Below, in pieces: positions 36,509 through 46,334 of a stretch of DNA of 64,000 bases. A program made the translations under genes and the position numbers. Below the pieces are notes generated by a model, which did no database searches, was not told the origin of the DNA, and worked only from the letters and a program-made list of their open reading frames with translations. Position 1 is the first letter of the stretch. Every line of letters starts with the position of its first letter. Source of the stretch: Phoronis australis (Eukaryota; Phoronida; Phoronidae); assembly GCA_002633005.1 (NCBI GenBank), contig NMRA01000299.1, positions 186,001-250,000 on the forward strand. The letters run 5' to 3'.

Positions 36509-38317
36509 CTGCAATGAATAAAACAAATCAACTAGAAAATCAATCTGAAAATTTCATCACAATGAAGTCATTACTTAATTTTAACTTCTTAGCTATTCTA
36601 TTTGAAAGTGCGAGAAAATGCTTGCATTAAAGATATCTCAAAACATTAACAAAAAATGACCGTTTTTACAATAATTCACATACCTCTAGTAAGATGCCCT
36701 CTCTTAGTTCTTGTGTAATTTCAAATACAAAATACATAACACGTAGCAACAAAAAAAGATTTAACAGACCCACATGGAAACCACCTTCAACCGCGTGGCT
36801 AATTGTTTACTTTGTATCTAAGGTCAAAGGTTACAAACCTGTCACTCAAATTGAATCTACCGCTTGCCATGTGCACTTCCCACAATTCACAGTCCTTTCA
36901 TTCACAGAGTACCAAAAGAATGAGTTAACAAGGTGTATATACTATGGAAAGATGTCGTGGAAAATAAAGACATAACGTATTTTTGATGCTGAGTGAGTTG
37001 CACGTATGCGCGCATACGACAGTAGATAACATTATGACGAATGCACTGAGTTGCTGCACGACCTCCGGCATATCACAAACACAGAAGTTGTGTAAATAGA
37101 TCCTCACACAAATTCATTCATTATATCGGTAATCTGGCATTTTGCTGTTTCAATCTCATGTTCACGGCCAACTTTAACCACAGAAACTGTATTTCTAACC
37201 AGCATTTCACACTTGATTTCTTTCAGTTTCCCCGGCATGTGCTTCAGGTGTTGTTTATAACAATGTACTGTTGACCTATATTTAATAGGTCAAGAGGTAA
37301 ACTCCTCCCCTAACCAAGTTTCCCTTGATTCATTGTCAACCGACTCAACAAAATTAATGATAATTATGTTAACTGTGCACAGCCAATTCAATTGACATTA
37401 TGAGTGTATGTTCAAAGAGCTAACAAGGTAAGAATGTTTAGGATATATTGACTAAAAGCAAGTTTTCACTGAACAATTAACTACAGACCTTGACATTTTC
37501 ACCTCTCCCAACATAATCGGCATTTTCTCGGCTTCAGAAATTCAACAAAATTTAAACTTAGGAACACAAGATCTTGAAAATGGCTAGGTGGAATTCGCAG
37601 AAACTTTCCAAACTTAATAAACATATTTTTATAATCCCTGATCTTTTTTCTTTAAGAAAAATATATACTTTTACTGATTGACAAAGCTTGTTTGATACAC
37701 GAGTTAGAGTGGAGGTCACTAAATAAGGTTTGAGATAAGCTTAATAGGCAGAAATGGTATACCAACAATGTAAGGTTGTCTATCTGCAATAGTTAAAATT
37801 GGAAAATAATCTTTCGTTACATTAGGTATTAATAGTACCACGCATAAACTATTACCAAACCAAAACTTTTGTTGAAACCTTTCGTCAATTGGTACAGATT
37901 GAAGAGTGCCCCATTGCTAGTCATCACACAATTAATTGGTATCATACTTTTCTTGTTACAATATAGCTTTGGTTAAAGCTATATATAGCTTTGGTACTTT
38001 AAATAGTTTATCCCATCAAACAATCCCAAAAATTTGTTTTCTGTCACAAAAACGATTACGTCTCTTTAATTGTTATTAAGGATTTGAAATGTTCCTAGTG
38101 AATGTCAAAAACGAGTACCAAAAATGAGGACTGTGAGAACAGTGAAGCAGGCCTTCATCTAGTAGGTGGCCAGTCACCTGTATTGAATTCACTAATGAGG
38201 TGAGCGAACAACACTTCCGACAACATGAAACAAATGTGAAAAGCAAGTAATATCCATAGAGTTTGTTACATTTTACCCTACAGCCAAGCTTTTACCTCAA
38301 TTGACCAATGGTCTCAC
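36509..38317. other. Intron 14, no recognised features
   Basis: AT-rich intron between exons 14 and 15; no repeat or coding signal recognised. Confidence 0.45.
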
Positions 38318-38389
38318 CTCATGAAGCTGCTCCAAACTGTAGTCTGCTTCACGTTCCATTGCTGGTTTCCACAATGTTGGCAAAAATTG
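38318..38389 (-). CDS. Exon 14: helical linker
   Basis: Codons 612-635, phase 0 at both ends. Reads FLPTLWKPAMEREADYSLEQ and LHE. A short 24-codon exon bounded by gttgtag and gtgaga. Assigned from splice borders, phase and continuity of helical composition with its neighbours. Confidence 0.55.
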
Positions 38390-38724
38390 CTACAACAGAA
38401 TATCGTTAAAGACACAAAATTTCAGAAAGAAAATTAATGTGCATTTGTGAGTTTTCCAAAAACTCTGCTTCTTATAGTTCATACCTCAGGAGAAAGGCAT
38501 CTTTAATAGATAGATAGAAAGTATGAGACTAAGAACGCAGAAATAAACACATCTTCTATTAATTGGCTTGACCGAATGTGTATTGGATCAGATAATTATG
38601 TTCTCAGTCGTAATCCCCCTTATTTAAAGCTCAAGAGGATTTTGTAACATTATCGCTCACGGGGCTCACACCCCTCGGACGATAATTCCCCAAAATCGTT
38701 TTGGGCTCTAGCTCTAGATTACGG

Positions 38725-38725
38725 N
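38725..38725. other. Single unresolved base in a G run
   Basis: One N followed by eleven Gs; unresolved homopolymer in an intron. Confidence 0.95.
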
Positions 38726-38979
38726 GGGGGGGGGGGTCCCGGCTTTGCCATGTAATAAACAAAATCTATATTTAGCACGTGTAGTCTTGAACAGTCTTCG
38801 CAGATCTCATGGGACACTAAAATCTTTGTGTTTTAAAAAATTGAATCCATACATCTAAGTCCATTTTCATAAGAAGGCAAACATCTACTATGAAAAGTAA
38901 ACTTTTTAAATGAGAGAATCCTTGTCAATCTAAATTATGCGTGAATTTTTAGAGAACACAAATTCCATAATCAACTTAC

Positions 38980-39119
38980 TGTTTTTGAACTTTTAAATAG
39001 ATAATAGAGGTAGATTGCAGTTGACAGTGATTGTTCCAGCAAATTCAAAGCCTCTTTCTGGTCATTCACTTCAGTGAGCACATCACGAGAGGCATGCACA
39101 GTATGATACTGGGAGACCG
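38980..39119 (-). CDS. Exon 13: helical linker
   Basis: Codons 565-611. Reads HASRDVLTEVNDQKEALNLL then STAIYLYYLFKSSKT. Strongly amphipathic and probably helical. Phase 1 in, phase 0 out; ttaccag acceptor and gtaagt donor. No catalytic motif. Confidence 0.65.
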
Positions 39120-39689
39120 CTGGTAAAGAAAGGATTATAAAGTGATGGAGTACCATTAACAAGAGTTAACAATACCAACTAAACAACAAGCTGACTAATA
39201 GCAACCTCAGATTCACCAAAAACAAATTTTTAAGCAGTTTCATAATACCACACTCAACAAGCTTTCTTTAAATTCCTTACGAAATGGAAAAACAACCACA
39301 AGATGAAAAGATTATATCACTTCAGTAAAGTGTTTGAAATGCTTTCAGTCAGCTACAATAACCAGTGATTAAAGAATTACTCTAGTCTAGCCCAGTCAAT
39401 CTACACCCAAAGTGAACATGAGGTTAGAATTAAACATCAGCTTCCTTTAATGACAGAAAGCAGACGGCTATTTGCCAAACATAATTTTTTAAAAAATGAA
39501 TGATTATAGCAGATAAAATATTCACCAAGTGTATACACCCATATTCAGCCATGATTCCTAATTTATATGGTCGAGACAATAGTTGTTTGACAAGAGTACA
39601 GAATAATGATATGCAGCCACCATGTGCATTGCTCACTGTTTTGAAATATACTCATTACGGCGTTTCCCCATTGCTCTCAACTTGTTCAC

Positions 39690-40187
39690 TAATTCTATAG
39701 CCTAACAACAAGTTGGGAAGAACACCCCTGTAGCCAATGTCTTACACGACTGATTAACTCCATTCTGGCATTGATGGTTGGAGGGCCAGCTCTCTTTTGT
39801 TCGATAATTGCTCTAATCTCCAATAAGGTCAAATCTAACCTGACTGGGATGTGCCATTAAAAATAAAATTTAAGTTTTAACATATTTGAACATAAACCAA
39901 TTATAGCATTTCTGAATATTTCGTCAAATGCTGATCACGTTTAGTTTTTGAATACCTACAATCACCCAACTACAACCGAAGTTACGACTATCTAGTCTTT
40001 CTGAACGAACCAATTCGCTCTGAGTTTGATTGTGTTAACACGTGGTCTGTAATAAGCCTGGTAGATAATTGGCCTGCCTGTTGTCATACCAGACAAAATA
40101 CTGTGCTTGGCAGTTAAAAAAGAAGCTAGATGCTAACACACGCTCAGAACCCTTTACGTCTGGTAAAGTCACTGAACGGGAGAACGA
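39690..40187 (+). repeat. Dispersed repeat Y, uninterrupted copy
   Basis: Full-length reference copy for the family: starts ATTCTATAGCCTAACAAC and ends GTCACTGAACGGGAGAACG. It shows the empty site (CTCTAATCTCCAATAAGG) into which the CTCF-array element inserted in the 16-kb copy. About 500 bp, no coding capacity, no obvious terminal inverted repeats. Confidence 0.75.
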
Positions 40188-40250
40188 GGTCATGTTCACT
40201 GCAGTTGGATCCATCTGAAAATCAACATCAGTCCCCTCTGTTGGTTTGGC

Positions 40251-40252
40251 AG

Positions 40253-40295
<43 letters not shown>

Positions 40296-40345
40296 TAGAC
40301 AGACAGACAGAGAGATACAGTGAGAGAGAGAGAGAGAGANGGGGG
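40251..40345. repeat. (GACA)n and (GA)n microsatellite with single N
   Basis: A GACA tract at 40,251-40,311 followed by (GA)n to 40,339, one N at 40,340 and a G-rich run. The N marks an unresolved simple repeat. Confidence 0.95.
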
Positions 40346-40453
40346 AGAAGGGGAGGGAGATGGAGAGAGAGAGTAGACCTCAAAAACAGAGACAATGAGA
40401 ACACAAGAAGCACAAGATGACTTCATGACTTTCACTAAGAAACTGTCACTTAC

Positions 40454-40654
40454 TAAGAGAACTGCAGCAGACTGGTAGGCGCCATTTTGCCAAATGAAGC
40501 TCCGATAGGGAAATGCATGCTAAAGTCTCCCTGGTGAACTTAGCACAGGGCAGTATGAGAAACGATGCACTCTGGGAAATTTTCGCATATATGCCGGTGG
40601 TCAGGGTAGGATCATCAAACCCCAGGCGAGATTCTTCAAACAATTTTGTCATGA
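40454..40654 (-). CDS. Exon 12: possible TIR-like domain
   Basis: Codons 498-564. Reads LFEESRLGF, then GIYAKISQSASFLILPCAKF and CISLSELHLAKWRLPV. The order G-I...I..S.SF.(I/V)L....F...(C).(S/E)L..A....PV resembles the second half of TIR domains. The TIR catalytic Glu is not clearly identifiable. I used the gtaagt donor that leaves phase 1; three codons further the unspliced frame would stop. Adjacent to a (GACA)n/(GA)n tract in the intron. Confidence 0.6.
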
Positions 40655-40677
40655 CTGAAAAGAATTAATTTAAAGAA

Positions 40678-40725
40678 TATCAAACAGGAGCAATGCAAAC
40701 CACTGAAATGTGCCACAAATGGTGA
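40678..40725 (+). repeat. Short fragment of the CTCF-array repeat start
   Basis: GAGCAATGCAAACCACTGAA and TGCCACAAATGGTGA match the first ~45 bases of the repeat, with changes. No CCACTAG motif remains. Confidence 0.5.
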
Positions 40726-40793
40726 ACTTTCTGAAAATGGGATACACTACCAAACATGTTTCAATTACACAGTTTCTATTGCAAGTCACTTAC

Positions 40794-40899
40794 CTTCAAT
40801 CTGGTTTCTGTTTCGCTTGCAGACATTTTGAGTGCTACGTCCACTACCGTAAGTGAAGCTAGTCAACAGAGGGTGCACTGGACAGTCCAAGTGTTGAGA
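40794..40899 (-). CDS. Exon 11: linker / start of possible TIR-like domain
   Basis: Codons 463-497. Reads HPLLTSFTYGSGRSTQNVCK then KRNRNQIE. Acceptor attatag, donor gtaagt; phase 0 to phase 1. Together with exon 12 it could form a TIR-like fold (strand, then a charged helix), but the primary signal is weak and I would not assign it without a profile search. Confidence 0.6.
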
Positions 40900-41460
40900 C
40901 TATAATTAAAAGGATGCAAAGGAATTTGTTAACTGCAGACATGGAAATCTCAGGGCAAGACGGTTGCAAATATTCCACCATTTGGAGCAAAAGTCAAACA
41001 GACAGTAATTAAATACCTTCATAAACATCGTCAAAATAGTGGACTTGCAGCACTAAATTACAACGCCAGTAAAGTAATACTGTGCTACCTGCAGTTAAAT
41101 ATTACATCAAAACTGAAAATAGAATAAGTGACTTATTCTAGAGCACGGCCAACAATGGCATGATTTCTCTTTCCAATTTGATTAAACTAAAGTTTCAGAA
41201 GCGGAAAACATTGCTTTCCTTTCAAATTTACAGATCTGTGCCAAATTTTATCAAACACAATCAAACAGCTTGGCAGAGTTTGTCAGCAAATGTTCGACAG
41301 AGTTTGAAAAATGTACACTGGTTGTCCAAACTCACCAAAACATGAGATTCTGAAAATTCAGCATTTGGTCGTGTTTGCAAACAGAAATAAGCAGAGTTTC
41401 CCTGATTGTAGACCATACTTAGTACCGTAGTAAAGAGACAGTCTTGACGCAGGAACATAC

Positions 41461-41537
41461 CTCCTTGAAGAAACTGTATGGTATTGGCTCAGCATTTACT
41501 TCCTTCAAGTATGACTCCCACGTAAAAGGCTTTTTAT
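41461..41537 (-). CDS. Exon 10: MBT-type N-terminal arm
   Basis: Codons 437-462. Reads FTWESYLKEVNAEPIPYSFF, matching the arm that precedes each MBT barrel (F.W..YL....A.P..LF). In this chain the arm comes after the only visible core and no second barrel follows, a permuted order. MBT arms are known to pack against neighbouring barrels, so core-then-arm may still make a complete unit. Phase 1 in, phase 0 out, gtatgt donor. Confidence 0.75.
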
Positions 41538-41941
41538 CTATAAATTCATTCTTGAAGAATTAATCTATTGAAAGTTGACATAACAGCCCAAATCATTCTA
41601 TGCACCAAGTGCTACATGGCTGGCTAAATAGGCTGGACTCGAGATCAAACGCTAGACGGAGTTCTTGTTGGTACATTGGCCATGATGCTGTTGGCACACA
41701 AAATGACTGAGTGAGTTATGCTAATCCTCTACCTATTTTGAACAAAACATAATAGCTAAAACAATCATTTTGATACTTTTCAAATATCAACTACACATGC
41801 CATTATTCAAGATAGAACAGTTTTACCAGTTCTAAAGACATACCAGTTGACTTGTCTAGTAAAACTTTGAATTAAAATGAAACACTTTTAATACTTATGA
41901 AATTAATAATTTCATCAAAAGAGTTTACAAACAACAAGTAC

Positions 41942-42121
41942 ATTTATTAGGAGGTTGCAGCTCTTTGGTGAGTCTCTTTTGTTTCTTGTATTCTATGGTC
42001 ATAGAATCTATCCAACCAATAGGGTGAAGGTCGACATCGTCGAACGTGGTCCAGTAAGTGTAGGTGTCTGTCCATCCATCAAAATATATCTGGATCTTCT
42101 CTTCCTCATGATTGATGTCCT
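41942..42121 (-). CDS. Exon 9: MBT repeat, C-terminal half of core barrel
   Basis: Codons 377-436. Reads KIQIYFDGWTDTYTYW and DLHPIGW, the hallmark of an MBT core (hhFDGW...YDYW, D(I/L)HP.GW). The F, W and Y that form the aromatic cage in family members are all present. The splice to exon 8 gives ICVATVKD, exactly as expected. The donor (AAAT|gtactt) is weak. Without it the frame would stop 7 codons later, so this exon could also be read as terminal. The MBT arm in exon 10 argues for continuation. Confidence 0.85.
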
Positions 42122-42757
42122 CTGAAATTCAGACATTACAAACATGAACTTTAATTTGTAATTGTTTTTTACAAAAAATGTAATTAATAAAAGTATAGCC
42201 CAACAAGCACCAAGAAGCTAGAATTATACCTGGGTGCAAAAAATATTACAAGGATAAGAATTTGATAGATTGAAAGATTGCAATTTCAGAAATATGAATG
42301 CACATTTTTTAATGTTCATTACGAAATAGTCAATACAATTACAGACCCAGAAAGCGCCAAGAGGCATTGTATCCGGGCTAAACAGTACAATACAAAGAAA
42401 TCTATATACAATAAAACACACATATATAAATTAACAAACTAGAATGTATTAAATATAAAATATGATTATGAATATAAATAAATTATTGTCATACACAATA
42501 AGTGACTTTACAGTCAAGCTGATGATTCGAAAATAATCAAGTGTAAATTACGATGATATCAACTCACCCAAAGAGATTTAATATTAAAAAGAAAATTTGA
42601 AACTATTTTGAATAAAACCTTATTTTCATTTAAGACAAGTTCTTTAAAACCATTTTGTAAAAAATTGAATATTCATTCAAATACTAATGTGTGATACAAG
42701 TGCACAAAGCCTTGGTGAAGTGACAGAGACAAAGAATTATCATATGTTACACACTGA

Positions 42758-42812
<55 letters not shown>

Positions 42813-44199
42813 CATTTTTTTCTTTCATTCTCAAGTCAATAAGTAAAATAACACACAAGATGCACACTCCTTTTCACAAACTATTGCATTTAGTTCAAAA
42901 ATATTTCGACACCAAATAGAAAATAGCTACTTTCACTGCAGTTATGTATGGTAACCCATCCACATCACTTAAGAGAGATAACTTGAGGCATTCTCATGTA
43001 AAAATGGGCAATTTGAAACCCCATGTGGAGAATTTCTCACTTGCACTGGTAACTGCTCTGGTTCCCTAAGCCCCAAACAACTTTGATGGATATTCAACAC
43101 CCCCTTAGTATTGATGTAGATCTGATCTAATGAAGTGGAAGGTAATAACTAGCACTACTTTCTTAACAATGGTGGTCCTTATTACACCCAAATTGGTTTT
43201 CCCTGGCATTTGCACAGAGTTAATGCTTGCAATGTGGAGAGTAGTTTTAACTTAGTACATTTTAAATAATTATTACAAAAAGACTAAAAAATTAATTAAC
43301 GTTGATCTTGACAAAGGACGACTTCGATCCCAGCGGAACATTGGTTTTAAATATGTTTCATACCTGTTTTCAGTACTTTATTTTTAATACTCCTGTTTGC
43401 TTGTTTTTTTTCTAACTGGTTAGGGTTGCTACCTTTTTATTTTGTCTTTAAATGAAGTATCTAAACAACTCAGAAGTCAGTATAATTGTGAACCCATCCC
43501 TGAATTTTCCAGATTACAGCTCCATCAAACATGTCACAGCAAACAAAACTACACGTGTCATTAGTTCAAGTTGAATATTTATTAGTACTCATATCATAAA
43601 ATATATACAAAAGCGCAAATATGGTGATAGCCAAACTGAGGAATTGGAACCTCTGGACGAATTTTGGTTGCAGTAACTACATAACTATTCTAGCTTTTCC
43701 TCAGTCATAAAAATGAAATCACAGCTCTTGCCCACCGGCCAACCTCATCCACTGTTTGTACTCTCCCATTGACTACAAAGCTATCCACCTTTTCTTTCCT
43801 CGTGTTCCATTCCAACTACAAGTTAATTATCGAAACTGACACATTTCCGCGAATATCAGTTGTCTGGTTAGTGTATTACTTCTTTAGTAAAATAGTTCAG
43901 CATGCTCTGGACCACAAGCGAAGTTTTAAAAGTTATTGACATCTAATTTAGTCACTGTGTGTTGTTTATAGATGTTTTAATGTAGCTTAGTTGTATATTA
44001 AAAGAATAATCCATGTGATATTGTTAACTCTGATCAGCGTTTCGTAAATCCACCGAGTATGTCAATACGCACAGTGTCTTCAATCGTACCCAATGTTCGT
44101 AGTTTTTAGCTTAATAATTGTTCATCGATTTTTAAAAATTGAAAACCAAACTTGGTTGTTTTTTTCCATCTTAATACCGCTTTGGTATTCGTTTTTAAC
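42122..44199. other. Intron 8, left part
   Basis: Intron between exons 8 and 9. Contains the (AC)n tract at 42,760-42,813 and otherwise nothing recognised. Confidence 0.45.
42760..42813. repeat. (AC)n microsatellite
   Basis: About 27 AC dinucleotides with one interruption (AAAC). Confidence 0.98.
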
Positions 44200-44460
44200 A
44201 AAAACTGTTGCTTAATGCATTTTGAAAATTCGCCAGCATGTACAGGCAGAGATGTTTACTACAGTTTATGGTCGGGTAATTACCCTTAATTGGGTCTTGC
44301 TCGCACCGGACAATGCAGTCATCGCAACTGAGTCTGGCTTTGGCACCGCCCTCTCTTTGATCCTGGCAACAGCCGCTCAGAAGGACGAGCGGTGAAAAGT
44401 CACGCATATCTTTAGAAATGCGTGACTTCCGTGTAAGCGTATTATTCACGGCATGATGGT
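44200..44460. repeat. Dispersed repeat related to 15,640-15,830
   Basis: Shares the end TGTAAGCG(T/A)A(T/A)TATTCACGGC and a preceding palindromic region (AAGTCACGCAT...ATGCGTGACTT). Family unknown. Confidence 0.45.
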
Positions 44461-44714
44461 ATTGTCAGTAATAATCTGAGCTAACATACATGGGTCAGGT
44501 TAGCCTATCTCTGCCAACTGCAAAAAAACTGAAAATCTCAGGTGTAAATAATTCCGATGTTTCCATCTGGCATATAGAAGATCGCCGACCAAAAAAAGGT
44601 CGAACGGCTGAAGCACCACACACTCCTCTGATTTCCCACGTAAAAGTGAATGCAAGTACCTTCATTCTCTAAGTCAAATCCTCCACATAGAACGCAGACA
44701 ACCACACAAACTGT

Positions 44715-44966
44715 TGCATGCACGCACCCAGGGGGGGGGGTTCGGGGGCTCGAATGAGCCCCCCATGTGGCAAAGTGGGCAAAATGGTCTGCCTCTGAGA
44801 AACAAAAAGTCCGAGAAAATGAGACAAAAGTCCACGAAACAAGCACAAACGCGCATTTTATAGTGGTATCCCCGTTTTTTTTACTCCGCCCGCTTTTTTG
44901 TTACCGAAAGGTCCACAACGTCAGGAATTCGAGCCCCCCCTATTGAAGGCTGGGTGTGCGCATGTG
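44715..44966. mobile_element. MITE Z, second copy
   Basis: The left end TGCATGCACGCACCCAG and the right end CTGGGTGTGCGCATGTG form imperfect TIRs. Shares interior sequence with 28,950-29,174 and contains a long G run and a C run. Confidence 0.7.
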
Positions 44967-45193
44967 TTGGTACAAATTTCGCCGATCTTGCCCCATTTTT
45001 ACCGAACAATTCCAACTTCAGTCTCTTTATTTTCTGTTCTAGCATGGTGGCAAATGTGTGATTTCATGAAATCAACGGAACATTGTGAATCAAAGGTAAT
45101 AAATCTAGCCAAAGTGTTAGTAATTTAAAGTTTGAAAGTCAAACCAAACTTTGAAATGGATTTAGAGAGAATTATTGTCACTTTGATACTCAC

Positions 45194-45274
45194 AGTGGTG
45201 ACATGAAATTTTTCCAAGGTTGCCAAACTCAATCTGAGGTCGCATTGATGACCTGAAGGTTGTCAAATCGAGCT
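45194..45274 (-). other. Candidate cassette exon inside the MBT intron
   Basis: An 81-nt segment with tttgtacag acceptor and gtgagt donor, open in the frame that exon 8 would supply (LDLTTFRSSMRPQIEFGNLG then KISCHHC), phase 1 at both ends. If spliced to exon 9 it makes a TAG at the junction, so inclusion would truncate the MBT domain. Could be a regulated poison exon or chance. Confidence 0.3.
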
Positions 45275-45324
45275 CTGTACAAAATGGAAAATTAACCAAA
45301 GACCAAAATGGGTATAGTACATAC

Positions 45325-45412
45325 TGACAGTAGCTACGCAAATCAGACTCGGTGTTTTCTTATCTCTTGCCTCCAGCCGCATCCCCTTTTCAACAGGAAT
45401 ATTAATCTCAGA
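45325..45412 (-). CDS. Exon 8: MBT repeat, N-terminal half of core barrel
   Basis: Codons 348-376. Reads KGMRLEARDKKTPSLICVAT, a near-consensus start of a malignant-brain-tumour core (GMKLEAVD..NP.LI.VAT). MBT barrels in L3MBTL and SFMBT proteins bind mono- or dimethyl-lysine. The cage aspartate (EARD) is present; the usual Asn three residues later is Thr here. I chose the gtatgt donor because it gives phase 1, which restores the MBT reading across the next exon. A weaker gtcagt donor lies 4 bases upstream. Confidence 0.85.
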
Positions 45413-46117
45413 CTGAAAAAGATATTACCAATAATTAGCCACTTTTGTCATCAAAGTTACAGAGTCCAGTAATACTATTTGAGAAAGATAGAGACCAGTT
45501 CAACACCAATGAAGTGCTGCGGGAAAATTAGAGTGTATATATCACAAGGAAATGACAACATGTTGACCTCAGGAGAGAAATGTTTGCCCCAAGTGCAGAA
45601 ACAATAGACCACACCAGACATACATGGACAATCTTCACTAGAAGTAAATCTTATTACACCAGCTTCTTTGTACATTAAATGTCATTAATGACATTCTGAT
45701 ATTACCAAATTAATTTATTTATCAAGATATGATTTGCAATTCCAAGACATTCAATGTTTCATCAAATGTCTAAAGCATGAATTTAATTGTTTTTTTTTCT
45801 TAATTCTTAGCCATGTTTTCTCAAATCTCTCATTTTCCCTGGCAAAAGAACTTTCAATAACTTATAAATGAAAGCCTTTAGTTACTGTCAATGTCCAGCA
45901 AAATTTCCAAGTGACAAATGAAAGACATGTGACGTAATTTCTTCATCTATAATTATCAACTCTTCATTGTTTAGCAAGAAATGTTTTTTATAAATGCATC
46001 AAAGGAATGCAAATTGACATTTCGTCTATCTTGTCTATATAATAATTTTGTACCTATCCAATAGATTTAAATTTACAACCTTGAAAAATGTATTAAACAA
46101 AACATTTGTTTACTAAC

Positions 46118-46255
46118 CCTTCCATGGGTGTGCTTCCAAAAGAGTGCACTCTTGTCTTCCAGAGTTGAGAAGACTTTGACTTCGAATGTGACGGAACTTC
46201 CCTCGCAGTTGTCTGTGGCAACCACAGAGCCATTTCTGAACAATATAATGTTGGC
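46118..46255 (-). CDS. Exon 7: unrecognised domain, part 4
   Basis: Codons 302-347, phase 0 at both ends. Reads ILFRNGSVVATDNCEGSSVT and ALFWKHTHGR. It is a run of alternating hydrophobic residues typical of beta strands, sitting directly before the MBT core. Acceptor ctcttctcag, donor gttagt. No recognised family. Confidence 0.6.
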
Positions 46256-46334
46256 CTGAGAAGAGAAAAAATATAATGATTTAAAATTAGTAATAAAAGG
46301 GGGCATAAAAAAAAGGAAAGAGAAGTTTTAAGGT

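Noticed and set aside
40446-40652. Exon 12 as last exon (stop soon after CCSSLSK)
   Set aside because: A perfect gtaagt donor three codons before the stop gives the phase needed for exon 13.
41930-42121. Exon 9 as terminal exon (stop TAA shortly after NKCTCCL, with AATAAA inside)
   Set aside because: The next exon downstream encodes an MBT arm and joins in phase, so continuation fits better. The weak donor keeps this open.
42673-42867. Val/Cys-rich peptide
   Set aside because: Translation of the (AC)n microsatellite.
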